Source of the DNA: CBDEGU01 sp965238045
GTDB taxonomy: Bacteria; Acidobacteriota; Terriglobia; Bryobacterales; UBA6623
Assembly (NCBI GenBank): GCA_965238045.1
Contig: CBDEGU010000012.1
Span: 558,001 to 622,000 of the forward strand
Direction: 5' to 3'
DNA length: 64,000 bases
Shown here: positions 35,031 through 43,902 of the stretch, in pieces
Numbering within the stretch: position 1 is the stretch's first letter
Layout: every line of letters starts with the position of its first letter
Program-made: the position numbers and the translations under genes
Notes under the pieces: generated by a model
Databases searched by the model: none
What the model was told of the DNA's origin: nothing
What the model saw: the letters and a program-made list of their open reading frames with translations, nothing else

Positions 35031-36131
35031 TCAGAAAATTCCGAAACGTTTCTTCTTTTGCGGCGCGGGCCGGCGCCGTTTCAGAGCATCCTGAATCGCG
35101 TTGTACGCCAGCGGTGCCATGATGCGGTAACCCTCGGTATTGGGGTGTAACCCGTCGTCGGCGAGGTCGGCTCGCAGAAAACCGGCCGAGTCCGCCGTCG
35201 CGGAGAAGTAGTCGAGATAGACAAAGCCCCGGCGGCGGCACATGGCGCCGATCCACTGATTGAGTTCCAAGATGCGGAACGGCGGACGGCCGGGCGTTCT
35301 CTCGAAGTTGGGATTTGCCTCCTTGTGATGGTCGCTTACCGGCAGAATCGATGAGAACACCGGACGGATCCGGTGAGCGACGGCCAGATCGGCGATCATC
35401 GAGAGATTGTTCTGAATCGCTTCGTTGCTGATGCCGCGGGCGAGGTCATTGGTTCCCGCCAAGATCACGACTGCTTTGGGCGCCAGTGCCAGCACATCGG
35501 CCTGCATCCTTCCCAGCATCTGGGAGGTGATCTGCCCGCTGATGCCGCGATTGACATAGGGCTCGCCGGGGAAGTATTGATTCAGCCGCCAGCCGTCGGT
35601 AATCGAGTCGCCCAGAAAGACGACCCGTTGCGTCCCGCTTGCCGCTGGCGTCAGAAGGCGATTCTGTTCCTCGTAACGGGCCAAATTGTCCCGGTCGCTT
35701 GATCGAAGCCGTCTTTCCTTGGCTTCAAGCTGGGCGCGGAAGTGCCTCTCGGCGCGACCGGTTTGGGCGCGAAGCTCGCGCAACTGCCGCTCGATTTCCT
35801 CGGCCAGGGGCGCGGGCCGGGAGACGGCCTCGGCGACCTGCAAATAGATTTTGGCGCTGCGCAGCAGGCGGTAGAGAATGCCCGCGTGTTCTCTCGTGTT
35901 GCCGGCACGCAGCAGTTCCGCGGACTGCCGCACGTTCTGCACCAGAGGCTCTCCGGCGCGGGCCAATTCCGGCATCGCGAGCGAGGTGGCCTGCATGTAA
36001 TCACCGATCGACTCGTAGAGTTTGCCGGCCTCGCCGGAACTGAGGCGATCCGCCGAAGACTGGCCCAAAGCGAGCGGAGTCAGGGCCGTTGCAACCAGCA
36101 GCATCCAAAGGAACAAGCGTCGTAGATTCAT
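35031..36131 (-). CDS. Secreted SGNH/GDSL hydrolase
   Basis: SGNH hydrolases cleave esters or other acyl groups. The C-terminal part carries block I VVFLGDSITDGWR, block III GTNDLARG and block V DGLHPNTEGY. The N-terminal 120 residues are helical, with a leader (MNLRRLFLWMLLVATALTPL). ATG 36131 has AAGGA 9 bp upstream; ATG 36137 is only 3 bp away. The protein is 366 residues. Such GDSL proteins with long N-terminal helices are often cell-envelope associated. Substrate unknown. Confidence 0.88.
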   Translation of the reverse strand: MNLRRLFLWMLLVATALTPLALGQSSADRLSSGEAGKLYESIGDYMQATSLAMPELARAGEPLVQNVRQSAELLRAGNTREHAGILYRLLRSAKIYLQVAEAVSRPAPLAEEIERQLRELRAQTGRAERHFRAQLEAKERRLRSSDRDNLARYEEQNRLLTPAASGTQRVVFLGDSITDGWRLNQYFPGEPYVNRGISGQITSQMLGRMQADVLALAPKAVVILAGTNDLARGISNEAIQNNLSMIADLAVAHRIRPVFSSILPVSDHHKEANPNFERTPGRPPFRILELNQWIGAMCRRRGFVYLDYFSATADSAGFLRADLADDGLHPNTEGYRIMAPLAYNAIQDALKRRRPAPQKKKRFGIF

Positions 36132-36226
36132 ATCCATCCATCCTTTTTCTTTAAGCCTTACCCTAGCAGCCCGTGGCACGATTCCGGCTGAACGCACGGC
36201 AAGGATTTGCGGCCGCGGGCCAGTCT

Positions 36227-36396
36227 GCCTATCTCACCACGTGGCGAGGCGAAGTATGTGAGAAGCCCGTCAGTACGAGGCGCGCGCCGCTTGACGAGCG
36301 CAGGTGTACTTGACAGTACGTTGAGCACGGCAAGCAAGCGCAACGAAGTAATGGCGGGCCTGTCGCGTGCTTCGGCCGTCAGGTGGTGAGATAGGC
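36227..36396. repeat. 170-bp palindromic intergenic element with GTGGTGAGA ends
   Basis: GCCTATCTCACCAC (36227-36240) and GTGGTGAGATAGGC (36383-36396) are perfect inverted repeats of 14 bp. The inner sequences continue to pair imperfectly (for example gcgaagtatgtgagaagccc with its partner gggcctgtcgcgtgcttcgg), giving a long imperfect hairpin with a central gtacttgacagtac dyad. It lies between the SGNH and heptosyltransferase genes. The 36132-36513 gap holds no gene. Related GTGGTGAGA segments occur at 38086 and 43884. Confidence 0.8.
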
Positions 36397-36513
36397 GGGC
36401 TACGAGAGAGGAGGAGGATGCGGGACATCACCGGCGGCCAGCGACAACGCCTGGGCTCGGCAAGGCCCGGCCGCCCAACCGCTTGCGCCACCCCGCCGCG
36501 CGGTCTTGCTCGA

Positions 36514-37581
36514 TCACGAGTCCGATCGATCACGGATTCGGTAGAGAATCGGTTGGAGAGCCCGCCACACCGCCCCCGGTTCCATCCGCCGCATCGACTC
36601 ATCGATTTCACCCCGCCGCCGGTACGACGTCGTCACGCCGGGCGAGCGCAATACCCGGAAACTCGTTCCGAAGGGACCGTTTCGCGCCGGATCGGTCTGG
36701 CCGTAGATCGCCACGCCGGGAATCCCCAGCGCCGCCGCCAAGTGCAGCGGCCCGCTGTCGACGCCAACCACGGCGCGTGCGCGCCGGGTCGCCGCGATCA
36801 AACCCTCGATCGACGAAATGTGCAAACGGCAGGTCCCGGGCCTGGCAAGCGCTACGATCCGCTCGCCTTCGGCCCTGTCGGCTGGAGCACAGTCCACCAG
36901 CAGTGGCATGCCCGTCTCGCGGTACAGGATGCCGGCTAGCTCCCCGAAGAACTTGGCCGGCCATTGTTTCCCGCGCCATCCAGCCACCGGGCTGGTCAGA
37001 ACAAAGCCGTCCCTGGGCAGAGCACCCTCGGCCACACCCTCGGGCAGATGAAAGGTCACCGCCAGGTCGCTTCGCCGGGCAAGAGCGCCCGTGCCGGTCT
37101 GCAAGCCGATGGCCACGGCCCAGGCCAAATCGAGATTCTTCTCGACCACATGCGTGCTGGCCGAGTCCACCCGCTGCGAGTAGAACGCCCCGGCGGCGGC
37201 TTCCCGCAATTCGCCGCGGGCGAAACCGAATACAGCGTCCGCTCGGCTGAGGTGAGCAACGAAGGCCGACTTCAGCAATCCTTGAAAGTCAATTGCCGCG
37301 TCAAAGCCACCCTGTCGCAAGCGCCGTTTCCACGAGCCGATCTCGCGCCAGGTCGCGGGCCGGGCCATCTGCTTCCGCCAGCGGCGAATGGGAAGTCCCA
37401 TAACATGATCGATGTCCGGGTTGGATGCAAGCAGCGGCGTCCATTGTTCCTCGATCGCCCAGCTCAAGTCCGCGCCCGGCAGCGCTTTCCTGAGCAGCGC
37501 CGACGCCGGCAGGGCGTGAATGATATCGCCCATCGCGCCTAAGCGGACGATCAACACACGCAGTGCGGCCTTAGCTTGCAT
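36514..37581 (-). CDS. waaC: Lipopolysaccharide heptosyltransferase I-like (glycosyltransferase family 9)
   Basis: WaaC adds the first heptose to the lipopolysaccharide inner core using ADP-heptose. The 355-residue protein starts VLIVRLGAMGDIIHALPAS and has DAAIDFQGLLKSA typical of WaaC, and the C-terminal ADP-heptose-binding region VGVDSGPLHLAAALGIPGVA with YGQTDPARNGPFG. Family-9 members also include WaaF and WaaQ, so the role is likely but not proven. It is followed by an HldE-like gene on the same strand. Confidence 0.88.
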   Translation of the reverse strand: MQAKAALRVLIVRLGAMGDIIHALPASALLRKALPGADLSWAIEEQWTPLLASNPDIDHVMGLPIRRWRKQMARPATWREIGSWKRRLRQGGFDAAIDFQGLLKSAFVAHLSRADAVFGFARGELREAAAGAFYSQRVDSASTHVVEKNLDLAWAVAIGLQTGTGALARRSDLAVTFHLPEGVAEGALPRDGFVLTSPVAGWRGKQWPAKFFGELAGILYRETGMPLLVDCAPADRAEGERIVALARPGTCRLHISSIEGLIAATRRARAVVGVDSGPLHLAAALGIPGVAIYGQTDPARNGPFGTSFRVLRSPGVTTSYRRRGEIDESMRRMEPGAVWRALQPILYRIRDRSDS

Positions 37582-37640
37582 TTTTCACCGCCCGACGAGG
37601 GACTGACCTGAGAGGCCCGCCACGTGGCGAGAAATGCGAG

Positions 37641-38057
37641 CTAGAGCTTCCCGTATCGCCGCAGGACATCATCCACCACGTTTCCCGTCGCCAAAGCCTC
37701 GGCGTCCACCACCACCGGCGAACCGGCGGCCGACCGCAGCCCCTCCACTTCGGACCGGTCACAGATTACCACGTAGTCCACCACCGCCAGCGCCGCCGCC
37801 AGTTGCGCGCGAGAGGACTCGTCAAGTAGGGTCCTGCCGCCGCCACCGTCGGCAAATACAACCACTGCAAGAACATCGGCGGCGGGCCGCTCCCCGCTTA
37901 GTGCCCCGCCTAGCGCCCCGGCCAGTGCTTCCGTGTGCGAGGACCGCAGAACATCGAACCAGCCCATAGCAACAGCGATGCGTTTGCCATCGGCGGCAAG
38001 CTTACCCAACACTTCCAAGGCCTGATCTAAGCGGAGGATTTTCTCGCGTGTGTCCAT
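37641..38057 (-). CDS. HldE/RfaE-like cytidylyltransferase-fold protein with degenerate active site
   Basis: The 138-residue protein resembles the nucleotidyltransferase domain of ADP-heptose synthase: KRIAVAMGWFDVLRSSHTEA lines up with the GxFDxLHxGHxxxL segment, and LLDESSRAQLAAALAVVDYV lines up with the later E-R-x-x-x-L region. The key HxGH is replaced by SSHT, so the catalytic histidines are missing. It is next to waaC, which uses the ADP-heptose such domains make. It may be a regulatory or dead homologue. Confidence in fold is moderate. Confidence 0.6.
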   Translation of the reverse strand: MDTREKILRLDQALEVLGKLAADGKRIAVAMGWFDVLRSSHTEALAGALGGALSGERPAADVLAVVVFADGGGGRTLLDESSRAQLAAALAVVDYVVICDRSEVEGLRSAAGSPVVVDAEALATGNVVDDVLRRYGKL

Positions 38058-38085
38058 TACAGAGCGGAACGATTCTTGAGGGAGA

Positions 38086-38105
38086 GGTGGTGAGAAACGC
38101 GGGCC
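38086..38105 (+). repeat. GTGGTGAGA-family repeat
   Basis: GGTGGTGAGAAACGCGGGCC resembles the palindrome end at 36383-36396 and the copy at 43884-43902. It is placed in a gap between divergently ordered genes. It may be a remnant of a REP-like element. Confidence 0.6.
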
Positions 38106-38188
38106 AGTGGGGCGGGGACGAGTCCCGCAAGCCCTTCATCCTCCCATATGCCGGCGGCCCATGCAGCCACGCTCGAATCCCGCTCGCA

Positions 38189-39385
38189 TCACAGACTGTA
38201 ATTCCGAATGCGCACCAATCCGCGGTCGATATCGGAAATCTTGGCCACTCCGCTCATGCCCATGTCGAGGGCCAGCTCGACCCGCATGAACTCAAGCACC
38301 CGCGCCACGCCCCGCGAACCAAATCCGGTCAAGCCCCACAGATAGGGCCGCGCGATGCCCACCGCCGTCGCTCCCAGCGCCAGCGCTTTCAAGATATCGG
38401 TCCCGCGGCGGAAACCGCCGTCGATCAGTACCGGGATCTTGCCGCCGGCGGCTTGGACGCATTCGGGCAGCGCCTCGATGGTCGATCCTGTGTGATCCAA
38501 CTGGCGCGCGCCGTGGTTGGAAACCACCGCCACCGACATGCCGTGCCGGGCGCACAACTCGGTGTCCTCGCCCGTCATCACTCCTTTGATGATGATCGGC
38601 AGGTCGGTCATGTCGCGAAGCTGCCGTACGGTGTCCCAGGTTGCGGTCGGAAAGGGCCGCGACGGGTACACGTCGCTGCGCCAGATCTTGTCCAGATCAC
38701 TGGCGCGGTGGATGATCTTGCCCCGCGCGTCCCTTGGCACCCCGCCTTCGTTGCACCAGGTGCGGACAAAACGGTTATGAATGCTGCGCTCGCGGTGCGA
38801 GACCAGCATATTATCGACCGTGAAGCAGATGCCGCTGTAGCCGCCATCCTCGACCCGTTCGACGAAGTTCAGCATCGTGTTCTTGGTGCGAAACTGCCCG
38901 CCGATCGTGTAATGCCAGCAAGTCTTCGGTCCCTTGCCGCTCTGCATCAACTCATCGATGCCGCCGTTGGTAATCATGTGCGCTTCGGCCGCGGCCGCGC
39001 CCCGGGCGGTTTCGGCTTCACCGTCGGGGTAGAAACAGTTCTTGCCCCCGGCCGGACAGATATAGATGGGATACTTCATCGTGTGTCCCAGCAGTTCGGT
39101 CGTCAGATCAATCTTGTGAACATCGGTCAGCCACCGCGGACGCAAGATCAGCCGCTCAAAGGCCTTGCGGTTCTCCCGCAGCGAGACTTCGTCCTTGCCG
39201 CCTTCCGCCATGTAGTCCCAGGCGATCGGGTCCAGTTTCGCCTTGGCAAGCTTCTTGAAGTCGAACACGTTGACCGTTTCGAGAAGCGGGTCCCGCGGCG
39301 GCAGCCCTCCTTGGCCGCTCAGCAGCGGCGAACTCAAGAAGAAACCTGCTAAATTCTGAAGGGCTCCGCGGCGGCTCAGGGTCAT
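38189..39385 (-). CDS. FMN-dependent alpha-hydroxy acid oxidase/dehydrogenase
   Basis: Enzymes of this family oxidise L-2-hydroxy acids such as lactate, glycolate or mandelate with FMN. The 398-residue protein has a TIM barrel with the C-terminal FMN signature SNHGARQLDHTGSTIEALPE, and DGGFRRGTDILKALALGA. The SNHGxRQ motif carries the catalytic histidine. An N-terminal leader (SRRGALQNLAGFFLSS) suggests Tat export, unusual for this family. Substrate is unknown. Confidence 0.9.
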   Translation of the reverse strand: MTLSRRGALQNLAGFFLSSPLLSGQGGLPPRDPLLETVNVFDFKKLAKAKLDPIAWDYMAEGGKDEVSLRENRKAFERLILRPRWLTDVHKIDLTTELLGHTMKYPIYICPAGGKNCFYPDGEAETARGAAAAEAHMITNGGIDELMQSGKGPKTCWHYTIGGQFRTKNTMLNFVERVEDGGYSGICFTVDNMLVSHRERSIHNRFVRTWCNEGGVPRDARGKIIHRASDLDKIWRSDVYPSRPFPTATWDTVRQLRDMTDLPIIIKGVMTGEDTELCARHGMSVAVVSNHGARQLDHTGSTIEALPECVQAAGGKIPVLIDGGFRRGTDILKALALGATAVGIARPYLWGLTGFGSRGVARVLEFMRVELALDMGMSGVAKISDIDRGLVRIRNYSL

Positions 39386-39438
39386 GGATGATTCTCCGAC
39401 CGCGAACGTACCACTGATGCGGATACGGTGTCAATGAT

Positions 39439-41286
39439 ATGCGTCTAACCGGCAAATGGGTTCCCTTATCCTCGAATCGATTTCTCAGGCAATCGATCGC
39501 CTTTGGTCTGCTCGTTGCAATCCTGCTGCTAGCAGCGCCCCCGCGCCTAACCGCCGCGCCCGCGACGATCACCATCGATACGCCGCTGCCGCCACCCTAC
39601 TGGGCGCTGCTCGAACGCCAGCTCCTGCGCGCCAACGCCGACGCGGTCGCCGCCTGGGCCGAGCGTTACATCGACCAGCGAGGCTATCTCCGCGTCACGC
39701 CGCGCTGGGGAGGGCTCGACGGTCCCGACGACGCTACGGAAAACTTCTACAACTGGCCCCTGCTCCATGCCTTGGGAGCGCCCGGCGAAGTGCTGGCGAT
39801 CTACAAGCACGCCTGGGAAGGCCATCTGCTTCAGTTCACCGAAGCGAAAACCAAAGTCGTGCCCCTGGCCACCGAAGGCATGTATCACAAGGAGTTCGTC
39901 ACCACCTTCGACTGGGAACACACCGGCGAAGGTCTTCAGCCATTCTTTTATCAGGCGCTTTCCGATCCGGCCGATCCCCGCTTCCAGGACCGCATGCGGC
40001 GCTTCGCCGGTTTCTACATGAACGAAGACCCGCAAGCTCCCAACTACGACCCGCGGCATAAAATCATTCGCAGCTTTTTCAACGGCAGCAAGGGGCCGCT
40101 GCTGCGCGAGGCCACCCCCGCCGACTGGGCCGGCGATCCGATGACCAAATACGCCGATCGCCACGACGCCGAGACGTATCCCGAGATGCTGGCCCACTTC
40201 GCCGACTACACCAATATCGTCGGCGACAGCCCGCAAAATCTCTGCGCCACTTCCATGGCCGCCAACGCCTACATGCTCGACCATGAGGAGAAATACAAAA
40301 ACTGGCTGCTCGAGTACGTCGATGCCTGGCGTGAGCGAACCGCCGCCAACGGCGGCAATATCCCCAGCGTCATCGGACTCGACGGCGCCATCGGCGGAGG
40401 CTGGGACGGCAAATGGTACGGGGGCATCTATGGCTGGGGCTTTTCTCCCTGGGACCCGGCCCGAAACAGTCACGCCAACCGCAACACCGTCTATCGGGGC
40501 CTGCGGGTCGGCTTCCTCAATGCCTTGCTGCTGACCGGCGACCTCGGGTATGTCGATGTCATCCGGCGGCAGATGGATAATATCTTCGCCGCCGCTAAGC
40601 AGGTCGGCGGGGAAACGCAATACCCCTCCATGTACGGCGATCAAGGCTGGTACGGTTACCGCCGCTCGCCGCCGTCCCATGTGCTGCTGGATATCTACCT
40701 TGCGTCCTTCCGCGCCTCCGACCGCGAGAGGCTTGCCAAGGACGAGTGGCTGATGTTTCTCGACGGCGAAAACGATGGTTTTCCCGCCGAGTCTCTGCGC
40801 CGCGATCTCAGCACGGTGAGAAGCCGCGCGCACGCGATGCGCCAGGATCAGACGACTCCCGACACTCGCTACACCGACGACATCCAGCGCTTTAGTCCCG
40901 CCGCGACCGGCAACCTCGTCAAGCTCATGCTGGCGGCGAATCCCGCCGGCAAGACCTCCAACATGCTGCACGCCCAGCTTCGCTACTTCGATCCGATTCG
41001 CCGCCGCGGCGGTTTGCCTGATGACGTTGCCGCACTGGTCGAGAAAATTGGCCCCGAAGGCGTGGAACTCACCCTTGTGAACCTCAGCCAAACTGATCGC
41101 CGCACGCTGATCGTGCAGACAGGAGCCTACGGCGAGCATGAATGCGTCGAGGTGAAAGCAGGCGATCAGGTGGTCACTGTCGGCGATTCATCTTTCGAGG
41201 TTCGCCTTGCCCCAGGCGCCGGCGGCAAGCTAGTCATCACGATGAAGCGCTACGCCAACCAGCCAACGCTCCGCCATCCTTACTAA
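39439..41286 (+). CDS. Secreted protein of unknown function, 615 residues
   Basis: A signal peptide (LLVAILLLAAPPRLTAAP) precedes a long Trp/Tyr/Gly/Asp-rich body. Helical, substrate-channel-like segments such as WAERYIDQRGYLRVTPRWGG and DGAIGGGWDGKWYGGIYGWG suggest an alpha/alpha-barrel fold, as seen in some glycoside hydrolases and lyases. I do not recognise a family by name. The C-terminal 100 residues look like a beta-sandwich (ELTLVNLSQTDRRTLIVQTG). It converges with an ABC transporter pair for sugar-type substrates, which ends 8 bp away; linkage to transport is a guess. Confidence 0.75.
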   Translation: MRLTGKWVPLSSNRFLRQSIAFGLLVAILLLAAPPRLTAAPATITIDTPLPPPYWALLERQLLRANADAVAAWAERYIDQRGYLRVTPRWGGLDGPDDATENFYNWPLLHALGAPGEVLAIYKHAWEGHLLQFTEAKTKVVPLATEGMYHKEFVTTFDWEHTGEGLQPFFYQALSDPADPRFQDRMRRFAGFYMNEDPQAPNYDPRHKIIRSFFNGSKGPLLREATPADWAGDPMTKYADRHDAETYPEMLAHFADYTNIVGDSPQNLCATSMAANAYMLDHEEKYKNWLLEYVDAWRERTAANGGNIPSVIGLDGAIGGGWDGKWYGGIYGWGFSPWDPARNSHANRNTVYRGLRVGFLNALLLTGDLGYVDVIRRQMDNIFAAAKQVGGETQYPSMYGDQGWYGYRRSPPSHVLLDIYLASFRASDRERLAKDEWLMFLDGENDGFPAESLRRDLSTVRSRAHAMRQDQTTPDTRYTDDIQRFSPAATGNLVKLMLAANPAGKTSNMLHAQLRYFDPIRRRGGLPDDVAALVEKIGPEGVELTLVNLSQTDRRTLIVQTGAYGEHECVEVKAGDQVVTVGDSSFEVRLAPGAGGKLVITMKRYANQPTLRHPY

Positions 41287-41293
41287 CCCGCCC

Positions 41294-42265
41294 TTACAAA
41301 GAAAACCTCCGTTTCCTCGCTTCGTCCACCGCCACCGCGAGAATAATAATCGCCCCGATCACTGCTTGCTGCACATAAGGATTGATGCCCAGCAGCACGC
41401 TTCCATTCGAGAGCAGTCCCATGATGTAGGCGCCGATGAGCGTACCGATCACGCTGCCCTCGCCTCCGCTCAGGCTGCCTCCGCCGATCACGACCGCGGC
41501 GATCACCTGCAGCTCATAACCCTGCCCCGCCGTGGGCTGGCCGGTCATCAGCCGCGACGCCTCGATCATCCCCGCTAAGCCCGTCAGCATGCCCGAGATG
41601 GCATACACCGCAACCGTATACTTGGCCACTGGGATGCCCGCGTAGATGGCCGCGTCCTTGTTGCTCCCGATCGCGTAGGTATAGCGTCCCAGCTTGGTGG
41701 AATGCAGCACCACATAGGTAAACACCGCGCAGGCGGCCAGTATCAGCAGCACCACCGGAATGCCGCCCAGCGTTCCCTCGGCGAGCGTCCCAAACTCTCG
41801 CGGCAAACCCGCCACCGGCAGACCGCCCGTGAGCACCAGCGTGAGTCCGCGAACGATGCCCAGGGTTCCCAGTGTGACGATGAACGAAGGAATTTTCAGG
41901 CCCGTGGTCAATCCGCCGTTGACCAGTCCCCAAAAAAGTCCGCACAGCAGACCGCCCAGAATGCCCAGCGGCACCGGCAGGCCCCCCGAGATGATCATCG
42001 TTCCGGCCGTTCCCGCGAAAGCCAGTATCGCCCCTACCGACAGGTCGATGCCGCCCGCCACGATCACCAGCGTCATTCCCAGCGCCATGATGTTGATCGT
42101 CGCCGTCTGCCGCACGACGCTGGCAAGATTGCCGGCAGTGAGAAAGTGCGGCGAGGCCACCGAGAGGAACACAAACAACGCCGTCAGACTCAGGAAGGGA
42201 AGGAGTTTCTGGACCATGCCCGATGGCAGTTTCCCGAAGGTCCGTTTCCAGAAGGTCAGTCTCAT
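41294..42265 (-). CDS. Sugar-type ABC transporter permease (RbsC-like)
   Basis: Inner-membrane permease of the ribose/galactose-type ABC importers. The 323-residue protein has about nine hydrophobic segments, the EAA-like region GAILAFAGTAGTMIISGGLP and GSNKDAAIYAGIPVAKYTV, and a C-terminus EARKRRFSL. It overlaps the ATPase gene by four bases (42262-42265), so the two are coupled. No periplasmic binding protein is beside them in the window. Confidence 0.92.
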   Translation of the reverse strand: MRLTFWKRTFGKLPSGMVQKLLPFLSLTALFVFLSVASPHFLTAGNLASVVRQTATINIMALGMTLVIVAGGIDLSVGAILAFAGTAGTMIISGGLPVPLGILGGLLCGLFWGLVNGGLTTGLKIPSFIVTLGTLGIVRGLTLVLTGGLPVAGLPREFGTLAEGTLGGIPVVLLILAACAVFTYVVLHSTKLGRYTYAIGSNKDAAIYAGIPVAKYTVAVYAISGMLTGLAGMIEASRLMTGQPTAGQGYELQVIAAVVIGGGSLSGGEGSVIGTLIGAYIMGLLSNGSVLLGINPYVQQAVIGAIIILAVAVDEARKRRFSL

Positions 42266-43716
42266 CCCCCCACCGCCGCATGACGCATGATCTCTTGCTG
42301 GGTCGTCGGCTTGCCAAGCTCGGCCACCAGGACGCCGTCTCGCATGACCAGAATCCGGTCGGCCATTTGCAAAAGCTCCGGCAATTCCGAACTCACCATC
42401 AGAATCGCTTTTCCCGCCCGGGCCAGCTCATCCATCAGCGCGAACACTTCGGCTTTCGCTCCCACATCGATTCCGCGCGTGGGTTCATCGAAGAGAAAAA
42501 CACCGCTGTCACGAAACAGCCACTTGGCGATGACCACTTTTTGCTGGTTTCCGCCGCTCAGCCGCGCGACTGGCTGCTGGACCTCCGCGCCCTGAATGCG
42601 TAATCGGCGGCCGTAGTCCCGCGCGACGGCCCTCTCGCGGCCCCGGTCAATGACACCCCTTCGCGAGATGCCGTCGAGATTCGCGAGCGTGATGTTGCTC
42701 GCCGTCGCCAGCCCCAGCGCCAGACCCGTTCGCTGACGGTCTTCGCTGATCAGCGCGATGCCCGCGCCAACCGCCTCAACCGGGGACCTCAGCCGCACGG
42801 CGCGGCCATCCACCGTGATCGTTCCCTCGCGGGCCGGCGTGACGCCGAAGATCGTCTGGCACAACTCGGTTCGCCCCGCGCCGGCCAGGCCCGCCAGTCC
42901 CACGATCTCGCCGGCGTGCAGGGTGAAACGAATGTTTGGCAAATCGACCGAAAGTCTCTCGCGGCCCGGCGGCAGCGACTCCCGCCGATAGACCGACGAG
43001 ATTTTGCGGCCCACCATGTGCTGCACAACGTCGCCGGTCGAGAGCTCCGCCCGCCTTCCCTGGTGCACGGTTTTCCCGTCCCGCAAGATCGTCACGCGGT
43101 CGGCGATCTGCTCGAGTTCATCGAGCCGGTGGGTGATGTAGATGATCGCAATGCCGCGCTGCTTGAGCTCGCGCGCGATCCGAAACACCTCGGCCGTCTC
43201 CGCCTCCGAGAGCGACGAGGTCGGTTCGTCGAAAATGATCAATCGAGACGCGCCGTGCAAGGCCCGGCAGATCTCCACAAGCTGCCGCTGGGCCGGGCTC
43301 AAGGCCGACACCCGCTCTCTGGCATCGAGCGGGAAGCCGTGCTCGGCGATCAGCACCGCCGTCTCCCGCTCCATCGCCGGCTGCGCCAGCAGCGGTCCCG
43401 CGCATCTCTCCCGGCCCAGAAAGACGTTCTCCGCCACCGTCAGATGCGGCGCCAGCAGCGACTCCTGGTGCACCATCGAAATGCCGGCCGCGTGCGCATC
43501 CGACGGGCGCTCGAAAACCACCGCCTCCCCCCGCCACCGCATTTCCCCACCATCGGAGGGCAGACCGCCGGCGACAATCTTCATCAGAGTCGATTTGCCC
43601 GCCCCGTTCTCGCCGACCAGCGCATGCACCTCGCCCGCGGCGACAGAGAACTCGGCGCCCGCAAGCGCGCGCACCGCGCCGAAATGTTTCTCGATTCCCC
43701 TGAGTTCTAGCAGCAC
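42262..43716 (-). CDS. Sugar-type ABC transporter ATP-binding protein (RbsA/MglA-like, two ABC domains)
   Basis: The 484-residue protein has two ABC domains, as in RbsA: the first with Walker A GENGAGKST (about residue 36), ALSPAQRQLVEICRAL signature and DEPTSSLSE Walker B; the second with GLAGAGRTEL and SGGNQQKVVIAKWL, DEPTRGIDVG. It starts with GTG 43716. The permease follows by ATGA overlap. The gene pair lacks a local binding protein, so it may share one encoded elsewhere. Confidence 0.95.
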   Translation of the reverse strand: MLLELRGIEKHFGAVRALAGAEFSVAAGEVHALVGENGAGKSTLMKIVAGGLPSDGGEMRWRGEAVVFERPSDAHAAGISMVHQESLLAPHLTVAENVFLGRERCAGPLLAQPAMERETAVLIAEHGFPLDARERVSALSPAQRQLVEICRALHGASRLIIFDEPTSSLSEAETAEVFRIARELKQRGIAIIYITHRLDELEQIADRVTILRDGKTVHQGRRAELSTGDVVQHMVGRKISSVYRRESLPPGRERLSVDLPNIRFTLHAGEIVGLAGLAGAGRTELCQTIFGVTPAREGTITVDGRAVRLRSPVEAVGAGIALISEDRQRTGLALGLATASNITLANLDGISRRGVIDRGRERAVARDYGRRLRIQGAEVQQPVARLSGGNQQKVVIAKWLFRDSGVFLFDEPTRGIDVGAKAEVFALMDELARAGKAILMVSSELPELLQMADRILVMRDGVLVAELGKPTTQQEIMRHAAVGG

Positions 43717-43883
43717 CGGAGTTGTAGTAGCAGTTGTAGTAACACTGTGGCCGAGCCAAACAGACCCAGTATCGCAAGAAGCCGCCGACCGCTGTTACTT
43801 TGTCGCCCGAGGTGATGGCCGCGCTCGGCGATGCGAAAAATCAGAACTCGCTCACCTCTTTATCCCTACCTTGGGGCATGCAA

Positions 43884-43902
43884 GGTGGTGAGAAATGCGG
43901 CC
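43884..43902 (+). repeat. GTGGTGAGA-family repeat
   Basis: GGTGGTGAGAAATGCGGCC ends at the stop of the next gene. It matches the ends of the 36227-36396 palindrome and the copy at 38086-38105. A weaker relative (gtggcgagaaatgcgagc) lies at 37624-37641. Confidence 0.6.

Noticed and set aside
38048..39352. Rightward 434-codon frame over the FMN oxidase gene
   Set aside because: The leftward frame has clear FMN-oxidase motifs; this one has none.
39547..41139. A 530-codon leftward open frame
   Set aside because: It is antisense to the 615-residue secreted protein, has no known motif, and is His/Gln/Arg-rich like other shadow frames.
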